Of a stretch of DNA of 64,000 bases, positions 43,895 to 53,639 are shown piece by piece (positions within the stretch are counted from its first letter, which is position 1; each line of letters opens with the position of its first letter). Below the pieces are notes generated by a model. That model did not search any database and was not told the origin of the DNA. It saw only the letters and a program-made list of their open reading frames with translations. Source of the stretch: VFKI01 sp964647825. GTDB lineage: Bacteria; Pseudomonadota; Gammaproteobacteria; DSM-16500. The translations under genes and the position numbers were made by a program. The stretch spans positions 180,800 to 244,799 of the forward strand of contig CAZYJL010000002.1 in NCBI GenBank assembly GCA_964647825.1, in the 5' to 3' direction.

Positions 43895-46800
43895 ATGATT
43901 TTTACCAAATCCCAGAAAAAACCGGATGCTTTTGATCAACAACTTGCAGATGCCTATCGTGCTGACGAGGCACAGTGTGTCCAACAACTCATCAAAGATG
44001 CGGCGTTACCCCATGAACTACTCGCTCAAATACATGACTTAGCAAAAGAACTCGTCATTGCGACACGCGCCCAACAAAAAGAAGCCAAAGAAAAAAATAC
44101 GATTCAAGCATTTTTACAAAAATATACGCTTTCTAGTGAGGAAGGTGTTGCACTCATGTGCCTTGCAGAAGCACTGCTGCGTATTCCTGATAAAGCAACT
44201 GCAGATCAACTCATTAGCGATCGTCTCTCAGCAGCCAATTGGGATAAACACACTGACCAAGGTAGTGATTCGCTCTTTGCAAATGCCGCCAGCTGGTCAC
44301 TGGCATTCACTGGCAAACTTCTCTCACCTACTACGAATTCAACACCCACCTCCTCATTCAAAAACACTTTAAAACAATTACTCGCTCGCACAAGCGCCCC
44401 CCTTGTACGCCCGATGGTAATGCAGGGCATGAAAATGCTCGGTCAACAATTTGTGATTGGCGAATCCATTGAAGACGCATTAAGTCACGCATCCTCTGCA
44501 AAACCACATGGCTATCGTTATTCCTATGACATGCTGGGTGAAGCGGCAAAAACTCAACACGATGCACAGCGTTATTTTGAAACCTATTTACATGCCATCG
44601 AAACAATTGGAAAAAAGACAGAAAATCAAGACCCCATCACAGGCCCTGGTATCTCTATCAAATTATCTGCTCTGCACCCCCGTTATGAATTTTCGCAATA
44701 TGAACGCGTTATGACAGAATTGTTGCCACGCTTAATCCAACTCGCAGAAGCCGCTGCAGAAAAAAATATGGGCTTTACTATCGACGCAGAAGAAGCAAAC
44801 CGTCTAACACTCTCGCTAGCGTTATTTGAAAAACTCGTCGAACACCCTGCATTAAGTGGGTGGCAAGGTCTTGGACTGGCGGTGCAGGCTTACCAAAAAC
44901 GCGCGCCAATGGTGATTGATTGGTTAACAACACTTGCAAAACAGCATCAACGACGCATCATGGTACGTTTAATCAAAGGTGCTTATTGGGATACTGAAAT
45001 CCGCCAAAGTCAACTTGAAGGGTTAGCAGGCTATCCTGTTTTTACGCGCAAACATACAACGGATCTTTGCTGGATCGCATGTGCAAAGAAATTACTCGCG
45101 CACCCAGACTGTTTCTATCCTCAATTTGGCACGCATAATGCTTATTCTGTTGCTGTTATTCTCGCACTTACAAAAAATATCACACCCTCAGACTTTGAAT
45201 TTCAGTGCCTTTATGGCATGGGCGAAACACTTTATAACAATCTTGTTACAGACCACGCCTGCCGAATCTATGCACCAGTCGGCACACATCAAGATTTATT
45301 AAGTTATCTTGTGCGGCGCTTATTAGAAAACGGCGCAAATTCTTCGTTCATCCATCTCATGACAGATGAATCTTGTCCGATTGAAAAGATTATTGAAGAT
45401 CCCGTAGCAAAAACCACACAACTGTCATTCATTCCGCACCCACATATTCCATTACCTCGCCTAATTTATGGGCCTGAAAGACTCAATGCATTAGGAATGG
45501 ATTTAACCGATAAAATCCTTCTTGAGAACCTAAAAACAACAATGGATGCATTTGCCACTGACTCTGCAGCGCTTTTCCATACAACACCTGCAACGACTGA
45601 GTCTTTAGAAATAATGCTACAAACTGCATGCGATGCAAAAAAAACATGGGGCAATACACCGCTCACTGAACGCGCCACACTCTTAAAAAAAGCAGCTGAT
45701 CTTTTTGAAAAAAACACACCACAATTGATGACACTATTGTGCCTAGAAGGCAAAAAGCAGCTAGCGGATTGTCTTTCTGAAGTACGTGAAACGATCGACT
45801 TTTGCCGTTATTATGCTTTACAGGCTGAAAAAACGCTCGCCAAACAAATACTCACAGGACCCACGGGAGAACTTAACGAACTCTCTCTGCATCCACGTGG
45901 CGTCATTGCCTGTATCAGTCCATGGAATTTTCCACTCGCGATCTTTACTGGGCAAATCACTGCAGCACTCGTGTGTGGTAACACTGTCATTGCAAAACCG
46001 GCCGAACAAACACCGCGTATTGCAGCATTTGCCATTCAATTATTACATGAAGCAGGTATTCCGAAAGATGCATTACAACTAGCACGTGGTTCAGGCGCAA
46101 TAATAGGTGCACGTTTAGCCGAAGATACACGCGTCGATGGCATCATGTTTACTGGCTCAACAGAAACCGCTCGTCGTATTAACCAAACACTTGCGACACG
46201 TGATGGCCCAATTGTACCATTTATTGCAGAGACAGGCGGACAAAACGCTATGATTGTCGATTCGTCTGCTCTGCCAGAACAAGTTGTCACGGATGTTATT
46301 CAATCTGCATTTAATAGCGCAGGCCAACGCTGCTCTGCTTTACGCGTTCTCTTTCTACAAGAGGACGTTGCCCCTCGCATACTCGATATGCTGGCAGGTG
46401 CTATGCAAGAATTACAATTGGGTGATCCCTCACTCTTGGCAACCGATATTGGTCCTGTGATCGATCATGCTGCACTCACCTCTCTCGAAAATCACCGTGA
46501 AAGCATGTTAAAAAATGCAAAACTTATTTGTGAAGTCCCTGCAAAAAATCTACCTGAAGGCAATTTTTTCAGACCCTGTGTCTTTGAATTGGATTCTCTT
46601 TCGTTATTAAAAGGCGAGGTCTTTGGCCCTATCCTGCATGTTATTCGCTATGCAGCAAAAGAGTTAGATAATGTCCTAGACAGCATTAGACAAACAGGTT
46701 ACGGCCTTACTCTGGGCATTCACAGTCGTATTCAATCCAAAATTCGTGATATTGCCGAGCGCATGCCTGTTGGCAATATTTACGTGAATCGCAACATGAT

Positions 46801-46969
46801 TGGCGCAACGGTTGGCGTACAACCCTTTGGCGGCGAAGGCTTATCCGGCACAGGTCCAAAAGCAGGCGGTCCGCATTATTTAACAAGACTATGTGTTGAA
46901 CGCACACTTTCAATTAATATGACAGCTGCCGGTGGGAATACCACGCTTGTTTCACTGAAAGAGGAATAA
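43895..46969 (+). CDS. putA: Bifunctional proline dehydrogenase / P5C dehydrogenase PutA
   Basis: 1024 residues from ATG 43895; ATG codons at 43838 and 43841 give a longer form, and no ribosome site decides. Oxidises proline to glutamate in two steps. The proline dehydrogenase barrel (about 170-460) includes GPGISIKLSALHPRYE, FTIDAEEANRL and RLIKGAYWDTEI; the aldehyde dehydrogenase half (about 545-1005) includes ISPWNFPLAIFTGQ, catalytic Glu in FIAETGGQNAM and Cys in SAGQRCSALRV. There is no N-terminal ribbon-helix-helix region, so it is not the trifunctional repressor form. Divergent from rnt. Confidence 0.93.
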   Translation: MIFTKSQKKPDAFDQQLADAYRADEAQCVQQLIKDAALPHELLAQIHDLAKELVIATRAQQKEAKEKNTIQAFLQKYTLSSEEGVALMCLAEALLRIPDKATADQLISDRLSAANWDKHTDQGSDSLFANAASWSLAFTGKLLSPTTNSTPTSSFKNTLKQLLARTSAPLVRPMVMQGMKMLGQQFVIGESIEDALSHASSAKPHGYRYSYDMLGEAAKTQHDAQRYFETYLHAIETIGKKTENQDPITGPGISIKLSALHPRYEFSQYERVMTELLPRLIQLAEAAAEKNMGFTIDAEEANRLTLSLALFEKLVEHPALSGWQGLGLAVQAYQKRAPMVIDWLTTLAKQHQRRIMVRLIKGAYWDTEIRQSQLEGLAGYPVFTRKHTTDLCWIACAKKLLAHPDCFYPQFGTHNAYSVAVILALTKNITPSDFEFQCLYGMGETLYNNLVTDHACRIYAPVGTHQDLLSYLVRRLLENGANSSFIHLMTDESCPIEKIIEDPVAKTTQLSFIPHPHIPLPRLIYGPERLNALGMDLTDKILLENLKTTMDAFATDSAALFHTTPATTESLEIMLQTACDAKKTWGNTPLTERATLLKKAADLFEKNTPQLMTLLCLEGKKQLADCLSEVRETIDFCRYYALQAEKTLAKQILTGPTGELNELSLHPRGVIACISPWNFPLAIFTGQITAALVCGNTVIAKPAEQTPRIAAFAIQLLHEAGIPKDALQLARGSGAIIGARLAEDTRVDGIMFTGSTETARRINQTLATRDGPIVPFIAETGGQNAMIVDSSALPEQVVTDVIQSAFNSAGQRCSALRVLFLQEDVAPRILDMLAGAMQELQLGDPSLLATDIGPVIDHAALTSLENHRESMLKNAKLICEVPAKNLPEGNFFRPCVFELDSLSLLKGEVFGPILHVIRYAAKELDNVLDSIRQTGYGLTLGIHSRIQSKIRDIAERMPVGNIYVNRNMIGATVGVQPFGGEGLSGTGPKAGGPHYLTRLCVERTLSINMTAAGGNTTLVSLKEE

Positions 46970-46989
46970 CTAACCTACTGAGGTTATAA

Positions 46990-47018
46990 CTGACAGTTAA
47001 AAAACAACATGCTATAAT
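46990..47018 (+). promoter_or_regulatory. Promoter of the cation antiporter gene
   Basis: CTGACA at 46990-46995 and TATAAT at 47013-47018 with a 17-bp spacer, 65 bp before the start at 47084. Confidence 0.65.
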
Positions 47019-47083
47019 ATTGCACATTAATTATTCTATTATGATGAAATATAGATCATAGATAAACCAAAATCGGATGGCGA

Positions 47084-48256
47084 ATGCAGCATACTCAAAC
47101 CATCATTCATGTTATTTTTTTAATCTTTACTGGCACAGCCATTCTTTCTACTGTCGCGTTATTCACTCGCCAATCTCTACTAGTCGCCTATATGGCTCTT
47201 GGTGCCATACTCGGGCCTTGGGGGCTTAAATACGTCAATGACTCCAGCATGATTCAACAAGCGGGGGACATTGGCATTATTTTTCTACTATTTTTATTAG
47301 GTCTTGACTTACAACCAAAAAATCTTTTGCATTCACTCAGAAAAATGAATGTGATTACTTTTGCTAGCTCATTTGCTTTTTTTATCACAGGTTTTTTCAT
47401 TGCCTATCAATTTCACTTTACCCTAACAGAAAGCTTGCTGATTGGTTGCACGCTGATGTTTTCCAGCACGATTATTGGGCTAAAGTTACTGCCAACAACT
47501 ATCCTACATCACCAACATATTGGTGAGTTAGTTATCAGTATTTTGTTATTACAAGATTTACTTGCCATTGCGATCTTGCTGGTCTTGCAAGCAATTGGCG
47601 AAAGCAGTGTTTCATTTGCTGATGTAGGTTATATCTTGATTGCCTTTCCTATCCTATTGCTCACAGGCTACCTTTTTCAGCGATTTATTCTTGCGCGTGT
47701 TCTCCTCTTATTTGACCAAATTCATGAATATATTTTTATTCTCTCCATCGGCTGGTGTCTCTGCATGGCTGAATTAGGTCATTTTATGGGGCTCACTGAA
47801 GAAATAGGCGCATTTATTGCTGGGGTCTCACTAGCCTCCCATCCCGTTTCACTTTATATCGCCGAAAGCCTAAAACCATTGCGTGACTTTTTTCTCGTGC
47901 TTTTCTTTTTTTCAATTGGTGCAAGTTTTAATTTCAGCTATTTACCCGCAGTATGGCTACCCGCCATCACAATTGCAGGTGTCATGTTGATAATGAAACC
48001 CCTTATTTTTAGTCAATTACTCGTTAACGCAGGCGAAACACGCTATGTTGGGACAGAGATTGGTATCCGACTAGGACAAATTAGCGAATTTGCCTTACTC
48101 ATTGTCTATCTTGCTGTACAAACAAAATTAATGGGGCAGGCTGCAAGCTATACTGTACAAGCCGCTACAATTATTTCTTTCATTGCATCCTGTTATTGGG
48201 TTGTACTACGCTACCCCACACCTTTAGCTGCCAGCGAAACGCTACGTCGGAACTAA
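47084..48256 (+). CDS. CPA2 (Kef-type) cation:proton antiporter, membrane domain only
   Basis: 390 residues with about 11-12 membrane spans and no C-terminal RCK/TrkA_N domain, unlike full KefB/KefC. Motifs: GAILGPWGLKYV, FLLFLLGLDLQPKNLL, FSSTIIGLKLLP, LQDLLAIAILLVLQ and EEIGAFIAGVSLA fit the sodium/proton exchanger fold. Probably exports sodium or potassium in exchange for protons. A metal exporter gene follows 7 bp later, suggesting one ion-homeostasis operon. Confidence 0.85.
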   Translation: MQHTQTIIHVIFLIFTGTAILSTVALFTRQSLLVAYMALGAILGPWGLKYVNDSSMIQQAGDIGIIFLLFLLGLDLQPKNLLHSLRKMNVITFASSFAFFITGFFIAYQFHFTLTESLLIGCTLMFSSTIIGLKLLPTTILHHQHIGELVISILLLQDLLAIAILLVLQAIGESSVSFADVGYILIAFPILLLTGYLFQRFILARVLLLFDQIHEYIFILSIGWCLCMAELGHFMGLTEEIGAFIAGVSLASHPVSLYIAESLKPLRDFFLVLFFFSIGASFNFSYLPAVWLPAITIAGVMLIMKPLIFSQLLVNAGETRYVGTEIGIRLGQISEFALLIVYLAVQTKLMGQAASYTVQAATIISFIASCYWVVLRYPTPLAASETLRRN

Positions 48257-48263
48257 CTTACCC

Positions 48264-49187
48264 ATGAGCCACTCTCACGCACATGATCACCATACGCATT
48301 CTGCAACATACAACCGATCCTTTGCACTTGCGATCTTTTTAAACGCTGGGTTTGTTGTAATACAAACGATTTACGCCTTAAAAGCAGGCTCAATGAGTTT
48401 GTTAGCAGATGCTGCACATAATTTTGGTGACGTTTTTGGATTAAGCCTCGCTTGGGGTGCTAACTGGCTACTAACACTCCCAGCTCGACGTCGTTATAGC
48501 TATGGCTATAAACGTACAACCATTATTGCCGCTTTAATCAATGCACTCATTCTCACTGCAGGTTCAACCTTAATTGCGTGGGAATCGATAGATAAGTTAA
48601 TTCATCCAACACCTATGCAAGCAACAACAGTTATTTTTGTTGCACTAGCCGGTATTTTTATCAATGGCAGTACTGCGCTCTTATTTATGCGTGGTTCGGA
48701 ACATGATCTAAATATTCGCGGTGCTTTTATCCATCTTGCAGCGGATGCACTTATCTCACTTGGCGTCGTCATTGCAGGCATACTCACACATTTCACTGGT
48801 ATTCTCTGGCTTGACCCACTCACAGGCTTACTCATTGTGCTGGTTATTCTATGGAGCACCAGTGGCTTATTAAGAAACTCAATTAGTCTTATTTTAGATG
48901 CCATACCACGTCATATTGATCATCAAGGCATTTCCTCATGGCTAGCCACCTTACCAGGTGTAACGGATGTACATGACTTACATATTTGGGGACTTAGCAC
49001 ACGCGAAGTCGCGTTAACAGCACATCTCACCATGCCAGAAAAAAAACTATCTGACGCAGAGTTTCATCGTATCAACACAACACTCAAAGAAAAATTTCGG
49101 ATTGATCATGCAACCCTTCAAGTAGAAAGCGGCAGCACAGAATTCGCTTGTCATCGCATAGACCATTGCGGCAAGTCTGTACGTTAA
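48264..49187 (+). CDS. Cation diffusion facilitator, zinc/cadmium exporter type
   Basis: 307 residues. A His-rich N-terminus (SHSHAHDHHTH), six spans, and the two metal-site motifs SLLADAAHNFGD (span 2) and HLAADALISLG (span 5). A cytoplasmic C-terminal domain has VTDVHDLHIWGLSTREVALTAH. CzcD/ZitB-like proteins export zinc or related divalent ions by proton antiport. Seven bp after the antiporter, probably co-transcribed. Confidence 0.92.
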   Translation: MSHSHAHDHHTHSATYNRSFALAIFLNAGFVVIQTIYALKAGSMSLLADAAHNFGDVFGLSLAWGANWLLTLPARRRYSYGYKRTTIIAALINALILTAGSTLIAWESIDKLIHPTPMQATTVIFVALAGIFINGSTALLFMRGSEHDLNIRGAFIHLAADALISLGVVIAGILTHFTGILWLDPLTGLLIVLVILWSTSGLLRNSISLILDAIPRHIDHQGISSWLATLPGVTDVHDLHIWGLSTREVALTAHLTMPEKKLSDAEFHRINTTLKEKFRIDHATLQVESGSTEFACHRIDHCGKSVR

Positions 49188-49272
49188 TAGCTGGTTATTT
49201 TCAGTTATGCTAAAATTCTCTTGTTCATGTATACCTAAAAAAATAAATTAAAATTTTTATTAGGAGAAAGGA

Positions 49273-50910
49273 ATGAAGCCTGATAATTCGCATCGAAAAA
49301 TCATTATTGAAAAAAACAAACAATTCTCCCGCTCTGCACTTTGGCGTATTCAACGTGATTTTTTTGATCGTGAGGGAATTCATGCTTGGACAAGCCAAGT
49401 CCCTTTCTACATCACGAGCAATCCTTTTATTGCAAGATCTTATGCACGCATCGTGCTTGCTTTTATTCGCGACCTTACCCGACAAGATCCTGAGGCAAAA
49501 AATCATCCTTTTTATATTCTCGAACCCGGCACTGGCTCTGGTCGTTTTAGTTACTATTTTATTAAAACATTAGATGAATTACTGCAAAATGCAAATATGG
49601 CAGATATTAGAATCTGTCACGTCATGAGCGACTTTACTCGTAGTAATTTACAATACTGGGAACAACAACATGCACTACAACCCTATTTAGCAAGAGGTTT
49701 AATTGATTTTGCGATTTACGATATGGAAGCGGATCGGCCTATTATTCTTTCACGAAGCAAAATACAGCTCAACCAAGAAACGCTTATTAATCCTCTGATC
49801 GTCTTTGCAAATTATATTTTTGATACATCACTCAATGATCTTTTTGCCGTACGCGATAATAAATTATATGAGCTCACTGTCACCTTAGAAACAGAAGAAA
49901 GCAATGTTGAAAACAATTGGCCAAAAGAAATGGAAAAGGTCGATATCCACTATCAAGCGCATGAAATTCATAGCGACTATTATCATCATCCCCATATCGA
50001 TAATGTACTGACGCTTTATAAAAATTCGTTAAAAGAAAGCGTTGTTCTTTTTCCAACAGGTGCATTTCACGTACTAGGTTTTCTTAAAAAACTCGCTAAC
50101 GATCGTCTCCTGTTAATCTCCACAGATAAAGGCCATGGTGCTTTACATACCTTAGATGGCATAGGACGTCCCGCCATTTATTTCCATGGGAACTTCTTTT
50201 CTGCAATGGTGAACTTTCATGCGATAGGTCAATACTTAAAAAATGCAGGCGGTGACTTTTTCCTGCAAACACCGCGCAAAGGCATCAAAACATCCGTTTT
50301 TTCCAGTCACTTTACACTACGCGACCTACCTGAAACGTGGCAAACGATTCAAGACTGGGTAGAAGGCTTTTCACCTGCCGACTATTTTACTTTACATCGA
50401 CGTATCAGTGACTCATTCGAAGAATGTAACCTTGAAACCCTCGCCTCTCATTTAGAACTTGCTAATTGGGATCCACATATTTATCTTAAACTTTCTCGTC
50501 ATATCCTCTCTCTCTTGCCAGACGCTGACCGTGACACGCAATACTTCTTGGCACAAAATATGCAAAAATTGGCAGCTAATTTCTATGATATGCCACAAAT
50601 TGAATGTGTTTTATTCGAAATAGCCCTGTTCTTTCATCAAATCAAGCAATATGAAACTGCTATTGAGTATTACACGATGGCCAAACCTTTCGTTGGCGAC
50701 AGACCAAGCCTTGATTACAACATAGGTCTCTGCTTGCACTTTTTAGGAAATAATAAAGATGCACTGATACATTTCAAAAAAGCGCTAGCACTGCAACCAA
50801 CACTTCAAAATGCAGAAGATTGGGTGGTATTCCTCGAACATGACAATGCATCAACGGCATCATCGGAAATACCAAAACCCAACGATACCCTCAAACTCAC
50901 AGAAGACTAA
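49273..50910 (+). CDS. MidA-like SAM methyltransferase with C-terminal TPRs
   Basis: 545 residues. The N-terminal half has the SAM-binding loop ILEPGTGSGRFSYYFIKTL (about 82-100) and TSNPFIARSYAR and LIVFANYIFDTS segments, like the MidA/NDUFAF7 family of protein-arginine methyltransferases. The last 120 residues contain TPR-like helices (YETAIEYYTMAK, DALIHFKKALALQPT). A strong aggagaaagga site precedes the ATG. NDUFAF7 acts on complex I in mitochondria; the bacterial role here is unproven. Confidence 0.7.
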   Translation: MKPDNSHRKIIIEKNKQFSRSALWRIQRDFFDREGIHAWTSQVPFYITSNPFIARSYARIVLAFIRDLTRQDPEAKNHPFYILEPGTGSGRFSYYFIKTLDELLQNANMADIRICHVMSDFTRSNLQYWEQQHALQPYLARGLIDFAIYDMEADRPIILSRSKIQLNQETLINPLIVFANYIFDTSLNDLFAVRDNKLYELTVTLETEESNVENNWPKEMEKVDIHYQAHEIHSDYYHHPHIDNVLTLYKNSLKESVVLFPTGAFHVLGFLKKLANDRLLLISTDKGHGALHTLDGIGRPAIYFHGNFFSAMVNFHAIGQYLKNAGGDFFLQTPRKGIKTSVFSSHFTLRDLPETWQTIQDWVEGFSPADYFTLHRRISDSFEECNLETLASHLELANWDPHIYLKLSRHILSLLPDADRDTQYFLAQNMQKLAANFYDMPQIECVLFEIALFFHQIKQYETAIEYYTMAKPFVGDRPSLDYNIGLCLHFLGNNKDALIHFKKALALQPTLQNAEDWVVFLEHDNASTASSEIPKPNDTLKLTED

Positions 50911-50931
50911 TCATTAACAAGCAACTGAACG

Positions 50932-51083
50932 GTAATACCTCAGTGGGCGTGTGTTTTTTTGCTTAACTGACCGCGCAACTGCCGAACAGCAAGAAGAAAG
51001 GGCATGACTATGCTCATTTTCAACAACCGATGGATGACTGATAGACAGTTAAGCAAAAAAACACACGCCCACTGAGGTATTAC
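50932..51083 (-). mobile_element. R2-type element, copy 3, with perfect 38-bp terminal inverted repeats
   Basis: GTAATACCTCAGTGGGCGTG continuing through TTTTTTTGCTTAACTG at the left is exactly complementary to the right end. The 76-bp inside has lost the GGTCCCGCAGAGACA core but keeps GACCGCGCAACTGCCGAACA, the reverse R2 pattern. It sits 16 bp upstream of the rpsP promoter. Confidence 0.8.
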
Positions 51084-51098
51084 ACTGAACGATATTTC

Positions 51099-51128
51099 TT
51101 GTTCCTCTCCATAAAACTCACGTATAAT
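51099..51128 (+). promoter_or_regulatory. Promoter of the rpsP operon
   Basis: TTGTTC at 51099-51104 and TATAAT at 51123-51128 with an 18-bp spacer; a GC-rich leader (ccggagcaccgtgccccgg) follows before the start at 51201. Confidence 0.6.
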
Positions 51129-51200
51129 GCCGACCCTTATACCTCCGGAGCACCGTGCCCCGGGGATGCTTTACTTAGACTATTGGAGCATTGAAAGAGA

Positions 51201-51479
51201 ATGGTAGTTATCCGTCTATCTCGTGGAGGCGCAAAAAAGCGTCCTTTTTATCATGTAGTTGTAGCCGACAAACGTAATGCAAGAGATGGTCGCTGCATAG
51301 AACGTATTGGTTATTTTAATCCAGTTGCTGCTGGAAAAGAGACTCGCCTGCGCCTTGATGGCGAGCGTGTGCAATATTGGATTTCGAAAGGTGCGCAACC
51401 TTCAGAGCGCGTACAAAGCCTTATCAAGCACCATGCCAAGCACAGCACTGAAGCAAACACCACAGAAGCAGCTTCCTGA
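51201..51479 (+). CDS. rpsP: Ribosomal protein bS16
   Basis: 92 residues starting MVVIRLSRGGAKKRPFYHV, with ADKRNARDGRCIERIGYFNP, as in all bS16. First gene of the conserved rpsP-rimM-trmD-rplS operon. The rimM start lies 10 bp after its stop. Confidence 0.97.
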   Translation: MVVIRLSRGGAKKRPFYHVVVADKRNARDGRCIERIGYFNPVAAGKETRLRLDGERVQYWISKGAQPSERVQSLIKHHAKHSTEANTTEAAS

Positions 51480-51489
51480 GCAAAATAGC

Positions 51490-52011
51490 ATGCCCGCACC
51501 TCTAAATGAAGCAGAATACATTATCATGGGAAAAGCGGGTGCCCCCCACGGTATTCGTGGTTGGATTAAGATTCGTTCTTTTACAACAGAAATAGATGGC
51601 ATTCTTGACTTTAGCCCGTGGTATTTGGCTTTTGAAGATGGTTGGCGACCTGTTGAACTAGAAGAGAGCCGTTTGCACGGTAAAGGTATCGCAGTAAAAC
51701 TAAAAGGATACGATACCCCCGAGCAGGCTCGCGTGTTAACTGGCAAAGATATCTCTGTTTTACGGTCGCAACTACCACCTACTGAAGACAATGAATATTA
51801 CTGGACCGATTTAGAAGGTCTGACAGTGATAGATCAAACAGGCAAAACATTAGGCATAGTCATGACATTAATGGAAACAGGTGCCAATGACGTCTTAATT
51901 ATTCGAGATAGCCAAAATAAACAACATGCTGTTCCTTGGCTACCTAAAACAGTCATTACCGATGTTAACCTTGCCGACAAGACAATACATGTTAACTGGG
52001 AATTGATTTAA
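51490..52011 (+). CDS. rimM: 16S rRNA processing factor RimM
   Basis: 173 residues from the ATG at 51490, the usual length. Binds uS19 during 30S assembly. IMGKAGAPHGIRGWIKI in the N-terminal domain, YYWTDLEGLTV and the PRC-barrel segment TGANDVLIIRD and VPWLPKTVI. Its stop is directly followed by the GTG of trmD with no gap. Confidence 0.94.
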   Translation: MPAPLNEAEYIIMGKAGAPHGIRGWIKIRSFTTEIDGILDFSPWYLAFEDGWRPVELEESRLHGKGIAVKLKGYDTPEQARVLTGKDISVLRSQLPPTEDNEYYWTDLEGLTVIDQTGKTLGIVMTLMETGANDVLIIRDSQNKQHAVPWLPKTVITDVNLADKTIHVNWELI

Positions 52012-52803
52012 GTGTGGTTCGGAGTTGTTAGCCTATTTCCTGAAATGTTTTCTGCACTAAATAGTGGGATTACTGGACGGGCATTAGAAACGGGATTAAT
52101 TACAATAACATACTGGAACCCACGCGATTATGCGCACAACAAACATCGTAGAGTAGATGACTCACCTTATGGTGGTGGACCTGGGATGGTTATGCAAGTA
52201 CAGCCATTGCGCGATGCGATTCAAGCGGCCAAAGTGGCTGCACCGAATCCAAACGAGGTTTCGATTATCTACCTCTCGCCACAAGGAAAGCGTTTTGACC
52301 AGATCATAGCGAAAAAAATCGTACAACAGCAACATGATAGTAATAAGCAAACAACAAGAAAAAGTTTCATTTTTGTCGCTGGACGATACGAAGGAATTGA
52401 TGAAAGAGTAATGATGCTTGAACCTGGAGAGGAGTGGTCTATTGGAGACTACATCTTATCCGGTGGTGAACTCGCCATCATGGTAGTCATTGATGCTATG
52501 ACACGGCTGTTACCAGGTGCATTGGGACACGCAGCTTCTGCGGACCAAGACTCTATCAGCACAGGACTACTAGAGTATCCACATTATACTCGCCCACCCT
52601 GTGTGGATGGTATAAAGGTACCTGATATATTACTAACAGGCGATCATCAGGCAATAGCACAATGGAGAAACAAAGAATCATTGAAACGTACATTACAAAA
52701 ACGGCCTGATTTACTCGAAAAAAAGACATTAACAAAACAAGAAAGGCTCTTTGTAACGGAACTGATTCATGAACAAAATATAACAAAAGAGATAAAAAAT
52801 TAG
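52012..52803 (+). CDS. trmD: tRNA (guanine37-N1)-methyltransferase
   Basis: 263 residues from a GTG. SPOUT-family enzyme that makes m1G37 and prevents frameshifting. VVSLFPEMF, YGGGPGMVMQVQPL, VAGRYEGIDERV and the knot motif SIGDYILSGGELAIM are present. The stop TAG at 52801 shares its last base with an R1 element. Confidence 0.96.
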   Translation: MWFGVVSLFPEMFSALNSGITGRALETGLITITYWNPRDYAHNKHRRVDDSPYGGGPGMVMQVQPLRDAIQAAKVAAPNPNEVSIIYLSPQGKRFDQIIAKKIVQQQHDSNKQTTRKSFIFVAGRYEGIDERVMMLEPGEEWSIGDYILSGGELAIMVVIDAMTRLLPGALGHAASADQDSISTGLLEYPHYTRPPCVDGIKVPDILLTGDHQAIAQWRNKESLKRTLQKRPDLLEKKTLTKQERLFVTELIHEQNITKEIKN

Positions 52804-52928
52804 GGTCTGTTGATAATTACTTATTTTAAGCATTTTACGAGAAAACACGATGTTTTCGAGAATCAAGTCCAATCAGAACAAGTGTATCTGATGTTAAAAT
52901 GATTAAAATAAGCGATTATCAGCAACCC
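52803..52928. mobile_element. R1 palindromic element, copy 3, inside the rpsP operon
   Basis: 126 bp from the trmD stop. Outer arms GGGTCTGTTGATAAT and ATTATCAGCAACCC with CTTATTTTAAGCATTTTA; inner hairpin CGAGAAAACACGATGTTTTCG. It is similar to 9267-9393 and 30267-30391. Confidence 0.85.
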
Positions 52929-53010
52929 CTAGGGAATAACCGGCTAACACTGAAATAGTTTTTAAATTTACTGGTTTTATTTAATAAAGATTTACCAAGA
53001 GGAAACTATC

Positions 53011-53445
53011 ATGCAAAACATTATTCGAATTTTAGAAGCAGAGCAGATGCAAGCAGCAGGAAAAAATCTGCCTGAATTCTCCCCTGGCGATACCGTCGCT
53101 GTTATGGTCAAAGTCAAAGAAGGCGAACGTGTACGTCTTCAGTCCTTTGAAGGTGTTGTGATTGCAAAAAGCAATCGAGGATTTAACTCATCCTTTACTG
53201 TCCGAAAAATTTCTCACGGTGTTGGCGTTGAACGTGTTTTCCAAACTTACAGCCCTCTCGTTGATAGCGTCGAATTAAAACGCCGCGGTGATGTCAGACG
53301 CGCCAAGCTCTATTACATGCGCAAATTAAGCGGTAAAGCTGCTCGTATTCGTGAGAAATTAACCACAAAACCACGTGGTGAGAAAGTTGCTACTGGTAAT
53401 GGTGGCAACATTGCCGCTGAAGATAACGCAAACACAGCGGAATAA
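53011..53445 (+). CDS. rplS: Ribosomal protein bL19
   Basis: 144 residues, with PEFSPGDTVAVMVKVKEG, FEGVVIAKSNRGFNSSFTVRK and RRGDVRRAKLYYMRKL. The last 30 residues are an acidic, Asn/Ala-rich extension beyond the usual 115. It follows trmD after a 207-bp gap containing an R1 repeat. Confidence 0.96.
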   Translation: MQNIIRILEAEQMQAAGKNLPEFSPGDTVAVMVKVKEGERVRLQSFEGVVIAKSNRGFNSSFTVRKISHGVGVERVFQTYSPLVDSVELKRRGDVRRAKLYYMRKLSGKAARIREKLTTKPRGEKVATGNGGNIAAEDNANTAE

Positions 53446-53462
53446 CTTTGCTTTGTGAGAAA

Positions 53463-53610
53463 TTTCACTTCTCTCTGTATTTAGTCACTGGCGCGAAATA
53501 TATTTTCACTTCTCCCCTTGTGGGAGAGGTGACAGTCTTTTCAATGCATTTTGCACCAGTGACCATTTATCTATTCATTGTGACTGATAAATAACGAGAG
53601 AGAAGTGAAA
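53463..53610. repeat. Nested inverted repeat between rplS and ogt
   Basis: TTTCACTTCTCTCT at 53463-53476 is exactly complementary to AGAGAGAAGTGAAA at 53597-53610. Inside, AGTCACTGG pairs with CCAGTGACC, and CTCCCCTTGTGGGAG forms a small hairpin. It could be another MITE type or the rplS terminator region. Only one copy is in the window. Confidence 0.5.
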
Positions 53611-53639
53611 CATCAATAAAAACTAAAAATTTCACCCTT

